A stretch of 64,000 bases of DNA from Actinernus sp. WN-2022 (Eukaryota > Cnidaria > Anthozoa > Actiniaria > Actinernidae). Positions 33,244 to 44,728 of the stretch are shown piece by piece. The stretch spans positions 138,915,745 to 138,979,744 of the forward strand of contig JAOWCC010001589.1 of NCBI GenBank assembly GCA_030867875.1. Direction: 5' to 3'. The translations under genes and the position numbers were made by a program. Below the pieces are notes generated by a model. It was given only the letters and a program-made list of their open reading frames with translations. It made no database searches and had not been told where the DNA came from. Within the stretch, counting starts at the first letter, position 1, and each line of letters opens with the position of its first letter.

Positions 33244-34254
33244 ATGAAAAGTATGAACACGTCGTCTCACAACGGTACAGAATGCTTCTTTGCTGAAGGC
33301 TCAGAAGTAGAGCAAGTCATCAAAGTAATCGCTTTGTTTTTTATTTTGTTGTTCGGCGTCTTCTGGAACATGCTAGTTATCGTTCTGGTTTACCAAACGA
33401 CAACATTGCGAAAGAACATGAACTATTTTATCGTCAATATGGCTGTGTCTGATGTATTTATTTTGGTCATTGGACCGCCCTTGCGGCTCGATCATCTACT
33501 ATCAAGTTCTGAGTCATGGAAAATAGGAGACGGTCTTATTGGAACCATTACCTGTAAACTGGCCTTGTTTATATTTAACATGACCGGGTTGGTTTCCCTA
33601 ATAACTCTAGTGATAATATCTGTTGAACGGTACAGAGCGGTTTCTTCTATGCTAAACCTGGTACCACTTACACGTCGTACAATGATCGTTTTGATCGCTG
33701 TATCCTGGAGCATTCCCGCTGGACTTAACTCTTATTTATTTTATATGGTAGACATTATTTATAGTGAGGACGAAGAAGAGGGGTATTACTGTGGATATCA
33801 TTTTGACCGACCGACACTCTTTTATTTAGTGATATACACTATCATCTATATACTCGTTGCTATTACCGTACTTTGTTTAAACCTAATCATCATAAGAAAA
33901 CTCCGCCTTTCTCAGGTTGTCCCTGGCGTAAATATTCCTGATGTTCAGCAACAAAACAGACTGAAACGCTTCAGGTCTGCAGTGAGAATGGTTATGTCAT
34001 CTCTGCTTCTTTGTATTGTTTGTTGGACACCTCGTTATTTGTATCTGCTCTTACAGTGGCTCGCTTATTTAGGGACATTTGAGTTCTTCAGTGCGTGTAT
34101 AGATGACGAGAATCTTCATTTTGGCTTATTATATCTTCTTTACCTAATCCCAGGCCTAAATCCACTGATATACTTTACATTTCTTCATGACTTTCGTTCC
34201 GCTCTCTTCAATGCATTTTTTGCCGGCAGGAGACCTCAGATGAACCAGATGTAG
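33244..34254 (+). CDS. Class A (rhodopsin-like) GPCR, array copy 3
   Basis: 336 residues. All class A marks are intact: N42, D70, C104/C183, ERY at 128-130, W155, CWTP at 260-263 and NPLIY at 306-310. It is the near twin of the copy at 30112, differing by alanine rather than threonine after ERY, so it restores the residue found in all other copies. The coding frame has no breaks. The 5' and 3' flanks keep the 3,132-bp register on both sides. Expression cannot be judged from the sequence. Confidence 0.93.
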   Translation: MKSMNTSSHNGTECFFAEGSEVEQVIKVIALFFILLFGVFWNMLVIVLVYQTTTLRKNMNYFIVNMAVSDVFILVIGPPLRLDHLLSSSESWKIGDGLIGTITCKLALFIFNMTGLVSLITLVIISVERYRAVSSMLNLVPLTRRTMIVLIAVSWSIPAGLNSYLFYMVDIIYSEDEEEGYYCGYHFDRPTLFYLVIYTIIYILVAITVLCLNLIIIRKLRLSQVVPGVNIPDVQQQNRLKRFRSAVRMVMSSLLLCIVCWTPRYLYLLLQWLAYLGTFEFFSACIDDENLHFGLLYLLYLIPGLNPLIYFTFLHDFRSALFNAFFAGRRPQMNQM

Positions 34255-36375
34255 AACTTGAACAAAGACACAATCGATTAAATGTTACCACATTTCTAAA
34301 TGCTGCGTTAGAACTTTAATTTTCAATTCTTAGTTTTAGTACTTTATTTCTCCTGAGTTAATGGGGTTAAACAAGTCTTTTGGGTGGGTAGAGCTGTTAA
34401 AATAGAACAAATTGAAACAACAATATTGTGAGAGTCTACAAGAAGGATTTAAATAACAGGCCTGCAATACGAAAACGGGTGTCAGCGAGTGAAATAGGTG
34501 AAAACGAATGAAATGGCTTTTAGAAGAGAGCTGCGCTTGTTTATTTTCTTTCTTGGTTTCCTTCGTCCTAACATGTGACTTGGGGATTCACCCTCGGGTA
34601 TGTAGTCACAGCGTATTCAGAAAGCAGTCAATAGGGTCTTTTCTTTAGAGCTTGTTGTGCCACAGCAACAATAAAACTTTCACTTGTGACCAAAAATCGC
34701 GAAATCCGAAGAAAATCCAGTAACACAGTAGAAAAAAGTGAGAATATCCTGAGAGACTGAAGTGTGAACCACTTTCAACAACTAACCTCGTTCCGGTGCC
34801 ATTGTTTTCAATGTTTTCTTCATCGTGATCAGAATACCTAAGTATATTTTAAGCTATTAGCCTTCTTAACACAAACTAACGTTAATGAACCCGGTCACAT
34901 TCTACCGTCAAGTAGTGTTGAATTAATAACATCCACCAGACCAGGTGTTACGTCAGTCATCTTATACTATAGCAAGACAAGAAAGTGAAAGCTTACACCC
35001 TGGCACAATTCAAAAGTAGAAATGGAGCTATTAAAAAGTACTGAATATCATTGTGTACCACATTTTACTAAATAACTCAACTCAATTGCGCGCTGCCGTA
35101 AAACCGTCTTTATGTGAACGAACATACCTTGTCATATCAGTCTGTAAACTGCAATTTTCCCACAATCATTAATAATTCAGCAGGTGAACTAAATTGAAGT
35201 CATGACCATGACGCGTATTTAGAAACAGCTCGCATTTTAAGACTTTTTGATCGATAATTTTATCATTAAAGTGGAGTTCGAAAAGCCATGTAAAACACGA
35301 GGAGCTTGTTTTAGAAGCGAGTTTCTAAATACAGTGAAAAGGGATTGAAAAACCTCGTGTTGTTCGTATTACTAGAAAGTCTAAATTAATGACTGCAGAT
35401 AAACGCAGGCAACACACAGTTTCAAGCCGTATCTATAGATGTTGAAATTTCTTTTTCACAGTTAATTTGTTAGCAAGCCTTATTTTCAAAACGGTAAGAG
35501 CGACTCTGTCAATTTGTCCAAGGAAAAAGAACATAAGACGAACACCTGTTACCTCTTAAATAAATTATACGTCGAGTTTGGAAAATAGTTACGAGCAAAT
35601 CATCCCCGACTTTGTAAGAAAAAAAGTAAAACTTAGAAACGGAATGCACGTATAGCTTGGTATTCTGTCAACTGGTCGGTGAGTATTTTCAACTTCCTGT
35701 CTTGCTAAGAGTTTGACTCTGATGTGTTTCTCACACTGAAGTTTAAACATACAATGTAGTGAACAATGGCAGCAGAAATGTTGTTGATAGAGGTTCAGCA
35801 CTTCAATGAGTCCCTCAGGATATTGAAAGTTGCATGATTGTTTCTGTGGCAAAACAAGCTCTAAAGACAGACTGATTGTCTTCTAAATACGCTGTAGCTA
35901 TAATTACCAGATAACAGTTTCAAATGAAGACGTTCAGTTTAAATTCCAACTTTTATCGAGAATAATCTTACATTACAGCATCAACTATCGATATTCGAAA
36001 TATTGCTCTGCCTGCCATTTTTCGATGACTGATTTGAAAAGACAAATATATGCCAGGTTTTCTGTTTGTACCGTGCCTGTAATAGGCGGAAGTGAAAAAT
36101 TAACCAATCTACGAACCAGAAAGTGGAGAGCGAAAAATGATTTAATGGTAGTTTGGAAGATTTGGTGTTCAGTTCACTTCCTGTTGTCTCGCGGTCATTC
36201 TCCAGAGAAATTTACGACAAACAAGAACAAGCGCTACGTTTCCTTGCAGTACTGCCTATAGATTAACAAACCAACCTAGAAAACATAACTACTAGAAGGC
36301 ATTGTCATTTTATTTTTTCAAGTCAGCAACGTGCCGGTCGGTGGAGCGAACAGTTAAACGTTCTTCAACAAAGCC
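34255..36375. other. Intergenic DNA between GPCR copies 3 and 4
   Basis: Almost identical to 31123-33243, including both inverted arms, which indicates recent duplication or conversion. No separate gene recognised. Confidence 0.75.
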
Positions 36376-37386
36376 ATGAAAAGTATGAACACGTCGTCTC
36401 ACAACGGTACAGAATGCTTCTTTGCTGAAGGCTCAGAAGTAGAGCAAGTCATCAAAGTAATCGCTTTGTTTTTTATTTTGTTGTTCGGCGTCTTCTGGAA
36501 CATGCTAGTTATCGTTCTGGTTTACCAAACGACAACATTGCGAAAGAACATGAACTATTTTATCGTCAATATGGCTGTCTCTGATGTATTTATTTTGGTC
36601 ATTGGACCGCCATTGCGGCTCGATCATCTACTATCAAGTTCTGAGTCATGGAAAATAGGAGACGGTCTTATTGGAACCATTACATGTAAACTGGCCTTGT
36701 TTATATTTAACATGACCGGGTTGGTTTCCCTAATAACTCTAGTGATAATATCTGTTGAACGGTACAGAGCGGTTTCTTCTATGCTAAACCTGGTACCACT
36801 TACACGTCGTACAATGATCCTTTTGATCGCTGTATCCTGGACCATTCCCGCTGGACTTAACTCTTATTTATTTTATATGGTAGACATTATTTATAGTGAG
36901 GACGAAGAAGAGGGGTATTACTGTGGATATCATTTTGACCGACCGACACTCTTTTATTTAGTGATATACACTATCATCTATATACTCGTTGCTATTACCG
37001 TACTTTGTTTAAACCTAATCATCATAAGAAAACTCCGCCTTTCTCAGGTTCTCCCTGGCGTCAATATTCCTGATGTTCAGCAACAAAACAGACTGAAACG
37101 CTTCAGGTCTGCAGTGAGAATGGTTATGTCATCTCTGCTTCTTTGTATTGTTTGTTGGACACCTCGTTATTTGTATCTGCTCTTACAGTGGCTCGCTTAT
37201 TTAGGGACATTTAAGTTCTTCAGTGCGTGTATAGATGACGAGAATCTTCATTTTGGCTTATTATATCTTCTTTACCTAATCCCAGGCCTAAATCCACTGA
37301 TATACTTCACATTTCTTCATGACTTTCGTTCCGCTCTCTTCAATGCATTTTTTGCCGGCAGGAGACCTCAGATGAACCAGATGTAG
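36376..37386 (+). CDS. Class A (rhodopsin-like) GPCR, array copy 4
   Basis: 336 residues with all class A marks intact. Compared with copies 2 and 3 it has L for V and T for S in helix 4 (TMILLIAVSWTIP), L for V in the third loop (QVLPGVN) and K for E before helix 7 (TFKFF). In these sites it agrees with one or more of the more distant copies at 42837, 50554 and 56948. It therefore represents either an older member of the triplet or a conversion product. The ERY, CWTP and NPLIY motifs are unchanged. Confidence 0.93.
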   Translation: MKSMNTSSHNGTECFFAEGSEVEQVIKVIALFFILLFGVFWNMLVIVLVYQTTTLRKNMNYFIVNMAVSDVFILVIGPPLRLDHLLSSSESWKIGDGLIGTITCKLALFIFNMTGLVSLITLVIISVERYRAVSSMLNLVPLTRRTMILLIAVSWTIPAGLNSYLFYMVDIIYSEDEEEGYYCGYHFDRPTLFYLVIYTIIYILVAITVLCLNLIIIRKLRLSQVLPGVNIPDVQQQNRLKRFRSAVRMVMSSLLLCIVCWTPRYLYLLLQWLAYLGTFKFFSACIDDENLHFGLLYLLYLIPGLNPLIYFTFLHDFRSALFNAFFAGRRPQMNQM

Positions 37387-38995
37387 AACTTGAACAAAGA
37401 CACAATCGATTAAATGTTACCACATTTCTAAATGCTGCGTTAGAACTTTAATTTTCAATTCTTAGTTTTAGTACTTTATTTCTCCTGAGTTAATGGGGTT
37501 AAACAAGTCTTTTGGGTGGGTAGAGCTGTTAAAATAGAACAAATTGAAACAACAATATTGTGAGAGTCTACAAGAAGGATTTAAATAACAGGCCTGCAAT
37601 ACGAAAACGGGTGTCAGCGAGTGAAATAGGTGAAAACGAATGAAATGGCTTTTAGAAGAGAGCTGCGCTTGTTTATTTTCTTTCTTGGTTTCCTTCGTCC
37701 TAACATGTGACTTGGGGATTCACCCTCGGGTATGTAGTCACAGCGTATTCAGAAAGCAGTCAATAGGGTCTTTTCTTTAGAGCTTGTTGTGCCACAGCAA
37801 CAATAAAACTTTCACTTGTGACCAAAAATCGCGAAATCCGAAGAAAATCCAGTAACACAGTAGAAAAAAGTGAGAATATCCTGAGAGACTGAAGTGTGAA
37901 CCACTTTCAACAACTAACCTCGTTCCGATGCCATTGTTTTCAATGTTTTCTTCATCGTGATCAGAATACCTAAGTATATTTTAAGCTATTAGCCTTCTTA
38001 ACACAAACTAACGTTAATGAACCCGGTCACATTCTACCGTCAAGTAGTGTTGAATTAATAACATCCACCAGACCAGGTGTTACGTCAGTCATCTTATACT
38101 ATAGCAAGACAAGAAAGTGAAAGCTTACACCCTGGCACAATTCAAAAGTAGAAATGGAGCTATGAAAAAGTACTGAATATCATTGTGTACCACATTTTAC
38201 TAAATAACTCTACTCAAATGCGCGCTGCCGTAAAACCGTCTTTATGTGAACGAACATACCTTGTCATATCAGTCTGTAAACTGAAATTTTCCCACAATCA
38301 TTAATAATTCATCAGGTTTACTAAATTGAAGTAATGACCATGACGCGTATTTAGAAACAGCTCGCATTTTAAAACTTTTTGATCGATAATATTATCATTA
38401 AAGTGGAGTTTGAAAAGCCATGTAAAACACGAGGAGCTTGTTCTAGAAGCGAGTTTCTAAATACAGTGAAAAGGGATTGAAAAACCTCGTGTTGTTCGTA
38501 TTACTAGAAAGTCTAAATTAATGACGGCAGATAAACGCAGGCAACACACAGTTGCAAGCCGTATCTATAGATGTTGAAATTTCTTTTTCACAGTTGATTT
38601 GTTAGCAAGCCTTATTTTCAAAACGGTAGGAGCGACTCTGTAAATTTGTCAAAGGAAAAGGAACATAAGACGAACACCTGTTACCTCTTAAATAAATTAT
38701 ACGTCGAGTTTGGAAAATAGTCTACGAGCAAATCATCCCCGACTTTGTGAGAAAAAAAGTAAAACTTATAAACGGAATGCACAAATACCATGGCTTATTT
38801 ATTTAGTGATAATTGAGCGCTCTTTTGTCACAAGTAACCACATTGTTTACCATATATTTATTCTCTGCTATAACTGGACAACTGGAATGTTGGCAGAACA
38901 TGACTGAGGAAAATTAAAAGATCCACATCAGTCATTTAAATCTACTCGATCTACGTAGTTTATTTTCACCCCCCATCAATATGAGATATACTCAT
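37387..38995. other. 3' flank of GPCR copy 4
   Basis: Array-type 3' flank, then more diverged spacer (from about 38160), and the dispersed segment (38560-38960) extending past the point where the next unit would begin. No gene. Confidence 0.7.
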
Positions 38996-39720
38996 TATTT
39001 ACAAACATTTTACAAATTATGCCCTGCTAATTACAAACAATTTATAAATAATTGTGCCCTGCTAATTTACAAACTGTGCGCTGCTAATTTACAAACTGTG
39101 CCCTGCTAATTTACAAACAATTTACAAACTGTGCGCTGCTAATTAACAAACAATTTACAAACTGTGCGCTGCTAATTTACAAACAATTTACGAATTGTGC
39201 CCTGCTAATTTACAAATAATTTAAAAACTGTGCGCTGCCAATTTACAAACAATTTACAAACTTCGCTGCTAATTTACAAACAATTTACAAACTGTGGCCT
39301 GCTAATTTACAAACAATTTACAAACTTCGCTGCTAATTTACAAACAATTTACAAACTGTGCGCTGCTAATTAACAAACAATTTACAAACTGTGCGCTGCT
39401 AATTTACAAACAATTTACGAACTTCGCTGCTAATTTACAAACAATTTAAAAATTGTGCCCTGCTAATTTACAAACAATTTACAAATTGTGCCCTGGTCAT
39501 TTATAAACAATTTACAAATTGTGCCCTGCTAATTTACAAACAATTCACAAATTGTACTTTGTGCTCTGCTATTTTACAAACAAATTAGAAAGTGTGCTCT
39601 GCCAATTTACAAACTATTTACAAAGATAGCCATATTTTACATACTTTGTAGATGTCCAATTCTCTTGTAAATTCAATTTACAGTCTATTTACAAACAATT
39701 TACATGTTATTAACATAATA
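38996..39720. repeat. 33-bp minisatellite, block A (about 22 units)
   Basis: Tandem units of CTGCTAATTTACAAACAATT plus TACAAACTGTGCC, 33 bp, with shortened units (AACTTCGCTGCTAATT) and GCCCTG/GCGCTG variants. The left flank (CACCCCCCATCAATATGAGA) is shared with block B at 59.6 kb. The right flank (GAACGTTTTCCAGTGGGCCG) is also shared. Confidence 0.93.
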
Positions 39721-39756
39721 TGAAAAATGGAACGTTTTCCAGTGGGCCGGTAAGCC

Positions 39757-40950
39757 GCCGTAAAAATACCCATCCGTATTACACAACTTTCCGTCTAATA
39801 AGCTATTTTTATTGCTCAACAGTGTGGTCCAATACCTCTGCTAAGAATATAAAGAAAATTCAAATGGCGCAAATTTTGCATGCAGAATAGTGACACAAAC
39901 AAGAAAGTATGACCACATATCTCCAGCACTGCGTGAGCTTAATTGGCTCCCAATGAAGCAACAGTTGGTCCTCAGGGAGGCAGTTATGATGTATAAGTAT
40001 ATCAATAATCTTGTCCCATCTTACTTATGCGATAAGTTTAAGAAACGCTCTGATGTTCACAAACGCCTCACTCGTAACCATAACTCCTTGCAAATTCCGC
40101 TTTATAAAACCACCTCAGGCCAAAGGACTCTCAGGGGCATTAAGGCATGGGTCTCAAACGTTTTCAATATGGCCGCCGCAAATCAAGAGGGGGTGGTCTA
40201 TCTCTTCGTGCTTGTTAGATATAGTCTCTGCACTTTTACAGATTCCATAAAGTCACAACCTTAATACCTTGTTGTGGAAGTTTCCATGGAAACGTGTTAT
40301 GTGACCTTTGAACTCTAGTTTTAAGGAAAATTGGGAAAAGCCTCCTGGAGGTTGGTAAAAGTTGTTAATATAGTGGATATTTTCATGCAGGTGAATCAAG
40401 GTTAGTGCACACGTTCCTGCTCCAATTTGAAAAGTTGGTTATTTTAAGGGGAAGGCAATTTAAGGCAAGTGTGAAATTTGATATCCTCAAGCTTCCATCG
40501 AATTACCAAACATTCCAATGATAACCAACTTTTCAAATTGGAGCACCGAAGTGTGCCCTAACCTTGATTCATTGGCATGAAAATATCTACTATATCAACA
40601 ACTTTTACCGACCTCCAGGAGGCTTTTCCCAATTTTCCTTAAAATTAAAGTTCAAAGGTCACATTACACGTTTCCATGGAAACTGTCACAAAACTGTGTT
40701 AAGGTTGTGACTTTATCAAATCTGTCAACGTGTCAAGATTATATCTCACAAGCACAAAGAGATAGACCACCCCCTCTTGATTTGCGGCGGCCCTATTGGA
40801 GACCCATGCCTTAACGCCCCTGAGCTTTTCATTACAGAGGTGTTAAATTATGGAGCGATCTGGACTATGAACTAAAGCACGGGCTGTCTCTGACTTGTTT
40901 TAAGAATAAGTTAAAGAGTTCTATGCTGGCCCATTTTTATATTACTTAGT
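39757..40950 (+). pseudogene. LINE 3' remnant, copy 2, split by an insertion
   Basis: Same C-terminal LINE segment as 21265-21725 (ALRELNWLPMKQQLVLRE, PSYLCDKFKKRS). It has a 1-bp loss near 39873, a 3-bp loss (one of two GAT) near 40055, and a 695-bp foldback inserted at 40130-40824. The frame resumes after the insertion (LWSDLDYELKHGLSL) and ends at about 40948. No endonuclease or catalytic core. It starts abruptly at CGTAAAAATACCC, shared with 21233. Confidence 0.8.
40130..40824. mobile_element. 695-bp foldback inserted in the LINE remnant
   Basis: Its ends are CTCAGGGGCATTAAGG and CCTTAACGCCCCTGAG. The arms of about 310 bp (40130-40443 and about 40519-40824) pair along most of their length, with about a 75-bp loop. 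The other LINE copy reads AAAGGACTTTTCATTAC at this place, so the empty site is known. The target duplication is at most 2 bp (CT). No coding capacity; family unassigned. Confidence 0.88.
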
Positions 40951-41622
40951 ACCCATATTTATTTTCAACATTTATGATTTTAATATTAAGCAAGACATAC
41001 AGAAAGTATATATATATATAGCTTCTCACCACTTATAATGCTTAGTACGTTGTAAATTGTTAATGAAAATGTCTTTATTATTTTCCTTCCATCTATTACC
41101 TTCGCCATCACTCGTAACGTAATTCTGAGATCAGAATATTTATAAACCTTTAAGGTAAATCCACAATGACTCATTAGAGCAACTTTGCTATGGTCCTTAG
41201 GGATTAACGATAACTGAAGGGCCATCAGTACAGTTTGATAGAAACAACAGCCCTATTGTTTTGAGGAAAACTATTGAGTTGCAAATTCTTCTCTATAACT
41301 GAATTATAATTACCATACCAATAAAAACAAATCCACCAGATAAATTAAACAAAGTTTATTCAATTTCAAAAACACCTATTGACAGTTTGTTTTCCTTAGT
41401 CTCGCAGAGTTGATAACTTTCTTATTTCTCAGTTCTTGGGTTGATATAATGTACCGTGTTACAAGATTACACTGATTTATATTTCATTGATGTTTTAATT
41501 GTTGACAAATGCTACAGACAGTTGTGTTTTTACCGGGGAGAGGAAAATTAATGACCTAGTTAGTCTAGTCTAGTCTAAAAACTACACTTCAACTATCATT
41601 TTCTAGTCTAGTCTAGAAATTG
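40951..41622. other. LINE 3' flank, copy 2
   Basis: Matches 21726-22398 closely, including the TATATATATATA tract. Non-coding. Confidence 0.75.
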
Positions 41623-42600
41623 TTAACCTAGGTAGTCTAGTCTAAAAACTCTACTTTAGCTATCATTTTCTAATCTAGAAATTGTATTATTTTCTACTCT
41701 AGTCGTTCTAGACTACAAAGTATCTAGTCTAGAAACTCACAACACTCACAACACCCGATGTCCACAAGCCCTGAACGCCCGCCTCCTCCTCCTCTTTCTC
41801 CTCCTCCTCCTCCCTCCTCCTCCTCCCTCCTCCCCCTCCCTCCTCCTCCTCCCTTCTCCTCCTCATCCTCCCTCCTCCTCCTCCAACTCCTCCCTCCTCC
41901 TCCCTCCTCCTCCCTCCTTCTCCCTCCTCCTCCCTCCTCCTCCCTCCTCCCTCCTCCTCCTCCTCCTCACGCCTGCTCCCTCCTCCTCCTCCCACCTGCC
42001 TCATCGCTGCCCCAAAGCTTCCTTATGTTACAGAAAATATCTGGACAACCGAAAGTATAACATAAGGAACCGTTGGGGCAGCGATGAGGCAGGTGGGAGG
42101 AGGACATAAGTATAACATAAGGAAGCCTTGGGGCAGCGATGAGGCAGGTGGGAGGAGGAGGAGGGAGGAGGCGTGAGGAGGAGGCGTGAGGATGAGGAGG
42201 AGGAGGGAGGAGGAGGAGGAGGAGGAGGAGGGAGGAGGAGGGAGGAGGAGGGAGGAGGAGGGAGGAGGAGGGAGGAGGAGGGAGGAGGAGAGAGGAGGAC
42301 GAGGGAGGAGGAGGAGGGAGGAGGAGGAGGGAGGAGGAGGAGGGAGGAGGAGGAGGGAAGAGAGAGGAGGAGGAGAAGGAGAAGGAGAAGGAGGACGAGG
42401 GAGGAGGCGGGCGTTGAAGGGTGGCGGGCGTTGGCGGGCCGCGGGCGTTCAGAGCTTGTGGGCATCGGGTGTTGTGAGTGTTGTGAGTTTCTAGACTAGA
42501 TACTTTGTAGTCTAGAACGACTAGAGTAGAAAATAATACAATTTCTAGATTAGAAAATGATAGCTAAAGAAGAGTTTTTAGACTAGACTACCTAGGTTAA
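41623..42600. mobile_element. Foldback with polypyrimidine/polypurine arms, copy 2
   Basis: Uninterrupted version of the element at 22399-26812: TTAACCTAGGTAGTCTAGTC at the left and its complement at the right end (42600). (CTCCTC)n lies at about 41781-41990 and (GAGGAG)n at about 42105-42400, around a centre with GGGGCAGCGATGAGGCAGG arms. It is the empty-site allele for Harbinger. It ends within the GPCR 5' flank, 236 bp before the broken receptor start. Confidence 0.88.
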
Positions 42601-42836
42601 AAATGGTAGTTTGGAAGATTTGGTATTCAGTTCACTACCCGTTGTCTCGCGGCCATTCTCCAGAGAAAATTACGACAAACAAGAACAAGCGCTACGTTTC
42701 CATGCAGTGCTTCCTATAGATTAACAAACCAACCTAGAAAACAGAAATACTAGAAGGCATTGTCATTTTATTTAATTTTCAAGTCAGCAACGTGCCGGTC
42801 GGTGAAGCGCATAGTTAAACGTTCTTCAACAAAGCC

Positions 42837-43808
42837 ATGAAAAGTATGAACACGTCTTCTCACAACGGTACAGAATGCTTCTTTGCTGAAGGCTCAGAAG
42901 TAGAGCAAGTCATCAAAGTAATCGCTTTGTTTTTTATTTTGTTGTTCGGCGTCTTCTGGAACATGCTAGTTATCGTTCTGGTTTACAAAACAACAACATT
43001 GCGAAAGAACATGAACTATTTTATCGTCAATATGGCTGTATCTGATGTACTTATTTTGGTCATTGGACCGCCCTTGCGGCTCGATCATCTGACGGTCTTA
43101 TTGGAACCATTACATGTAAACTGGCCTTGTTTATATTTAACATGACCGGGTTGGTTTCCCTAATAACTCTAGTGATAATATCTGTTGAACGGTACAGAGC
43201 GGTTTCTTCTATGCTAAACGTGGTACCAACTACTCGTCGTACAATGATCTTTTTGGTCGCTGTATCCTGGACCATTCCCGCTGGACTGAACTCTTATTTA
43301 CTTTATATGCTAGACATTATTTATAGTGAGGACGAAGAGGAGGGGTATTACTGTGGATATCATTTTGACAGACCGACACTCTTTTATTTAGTGATATACA
43401 CTATCATCTATATACTCGTTGCTATTACCGTACTTTGTTTAAATCATAAGAAAACTCCGCCTTTCTCAGGTTCTCCCTGGCGTCAATATTCCTGATGTTC
43501 AGCAACAAAACAGACTGAAACGCTTCAGGTCTGCAGTGAGAATGGTTATGTCATCTCTGCTTCTTTGTATTGTTTGTTGGACACCTCGTTATTTGTATCT
43601 GCTCTTACAGTGGCTCGCTTATTTAGGGACATTTAAGTTCTTCAGTGCGTGTATAGATGACGTGAATCTTCATTTTGGCTTATTATATCTTCTTTACCTA
43701 ATCCCAGGCCTAAATCCACTGATATTCTTCACATTTCTTCATGACATTCGTTACGCTCTCTTCAATGCATTTTTTGCCGGCAGGAGACCTCACATGAACC
43801 AGATGTAG
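42837..43808 (+). pseudogene. Broken class A GPCR, array copy 5
   Basis: Duplicate of the broken copy at 27049. It has the same 31-bp deletion after codon 84 and the same 8-bp deletion in the helix 5/loop 3 region, so the frame is shifted between about 43089 and 43445 and stops at 43143-43145. After the second deletion the original frame is regained and, unlike copy 1, it runs to the normal end (GRRPHMNQM). Helices 6-7 are intact, with CWTP, and NPLIF in place of NPLIY. Without helix 3 in frame it cannot give a normal receptor. The 3' flank matches copy 1 and carries the later gypsy insertion. Confidence 0.9.
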
Positions 43809-44508
43809 AACTTGAACAAAGACACAATCGATTAAATGTTACCACATTTGTAAATGCTGCGTTAGAACTTTAATTTTCAATTCTTAGTTTTAGTACTTTA
43901 TTTCTCCTGAGTTAATGGGGTTAAACAAGTCTGTTGGGTGGGTAGAGCTGTTAAAATAGAACAAATTAAAACAATAATATTGTGAGAGTCTACAAGAAGG
44001 ATTTAACAGGCCTGCAATACGAAAACGGGTGTCAGCGAGTGAAATAGGTGAAAACGAATGAAATGGCTTTTAGAAGAGAGCTGCGCTTGTTTATTTTCTT
44101 TCTTGGTTTCCTTCGTCCTAACATGTGACTTGGGTATTCACCGTCGGGAAACATTTCTGGTATGTGGGAATGTGGGTCGTCGCTACATACAGGGTTTTCG
44201 AAATACTCAGGATACCAGGAAGCCAACCTTTTGAATACTGATAAGTCGACTGCTTTTAGTTGATGATATTTAATGTAGCGTTATTCTCGGAAAAGGACCG
44301 AATTGAAAACGTTTTCATTTGAAACTGTTATCTGGTATGTAGTCACAGCGTATTCAGAAAGCAGTCAATAGGGTCTTGTCTTTAGAGCTTGTTGTGCCAC
44401 AGCAACAATAAAACTTTCACTTGTGACCAAAAATCGCGAAATCCGAAGAAAATTCAGTAACACAGTGGAAAAAAGTGAGAATATCCTGAGAGACTGAAGT
44501 GTGAACCA
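43809..44508. other. 3' flank of broken copy 5, left inverted arm interrupted
   Basis: Array 3' flank including the 200-bp piece missing from units 2-4. The left inverted arm begins near 44190, is cut by the gypsy element at 44509, and resumes at 48944. Confidence 0.7.
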
Positions 44509-44513
44509 CTTTC
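44509..44513 (+). repeat. Target site duplication, left (CTTTC)
   Basis: CTTTC here and at 48939-48943 flank the gypsy element. Array copies without the element read GAACCACTTTCAACAAC once. Confidence 0.95.
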
Positions 44514-44657
44514 TGTAGTATCAGTGGGCTACCTGTGTAGCCTCGATCTGGGGCCGGAGCCTCGTGGTATACCAAGATGGTGGCCCGCATAAACTGTTGA
44601 ACTGTAGACCAGTAATCCGCCCACTAACCGCTCACAAATAAGTCATCCGATGATACA
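44514..44657 (+). repeat. Gypsy 5' LTR (144 bp)
   Basis: Starts TGTAGTATCAGTGGGC and ends GATGATACA. Four differences from the 3' LTR, all in its first half. Short for the group. It should carry the promoter and polyadenylation signals, but no clear TATA or AATAAA is visible. Confidence 0.95.
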
Positions 44658-44675
44658 TGGTGTCAGAAGTGGGAT
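44658..44675 (+). promoter_or_regulatory. Primer-binding site
   Basis: TGGTGTCAGAAGTGGGAT lies directly after the LTR; its TGG would pair with a tRNA CCA end. This type of site is common in animal gypsy elements. The tRNA identity was not determined. Confidence 0.7.
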
Positions 44676-44728
44676 TTAAAGAGGAAAGAAAAACTTTTGA
44701 GAAGAAATTTCCAGGAATACAGTAAAAG

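Larger units (their letters stand above)
29770..38560 (+). repeat. Three tandem GPCR units, 3,132-bp period
   Basis: Receptor starts at 30112, 33244 and 36376 are spaced exactly 3,132 bp, and the intergenic DNA keeps the same register. The first two units are almost identical in coding and 3' flanking sequence. The third differs at a scatter of sites inside the gene and more in its downstream flank. These units share two deletions in the 3' flank not found in the other copies: about 180 bp after TTCACCCTCGG, and about 50 bp after CATCGTGATCAGA. Confidence 0.92.

Noticed and set aside
38996..39720. CRISPR-like array
   Set aside because: Units abut without unique spacers and the host is an animal; it is a minisatellite.
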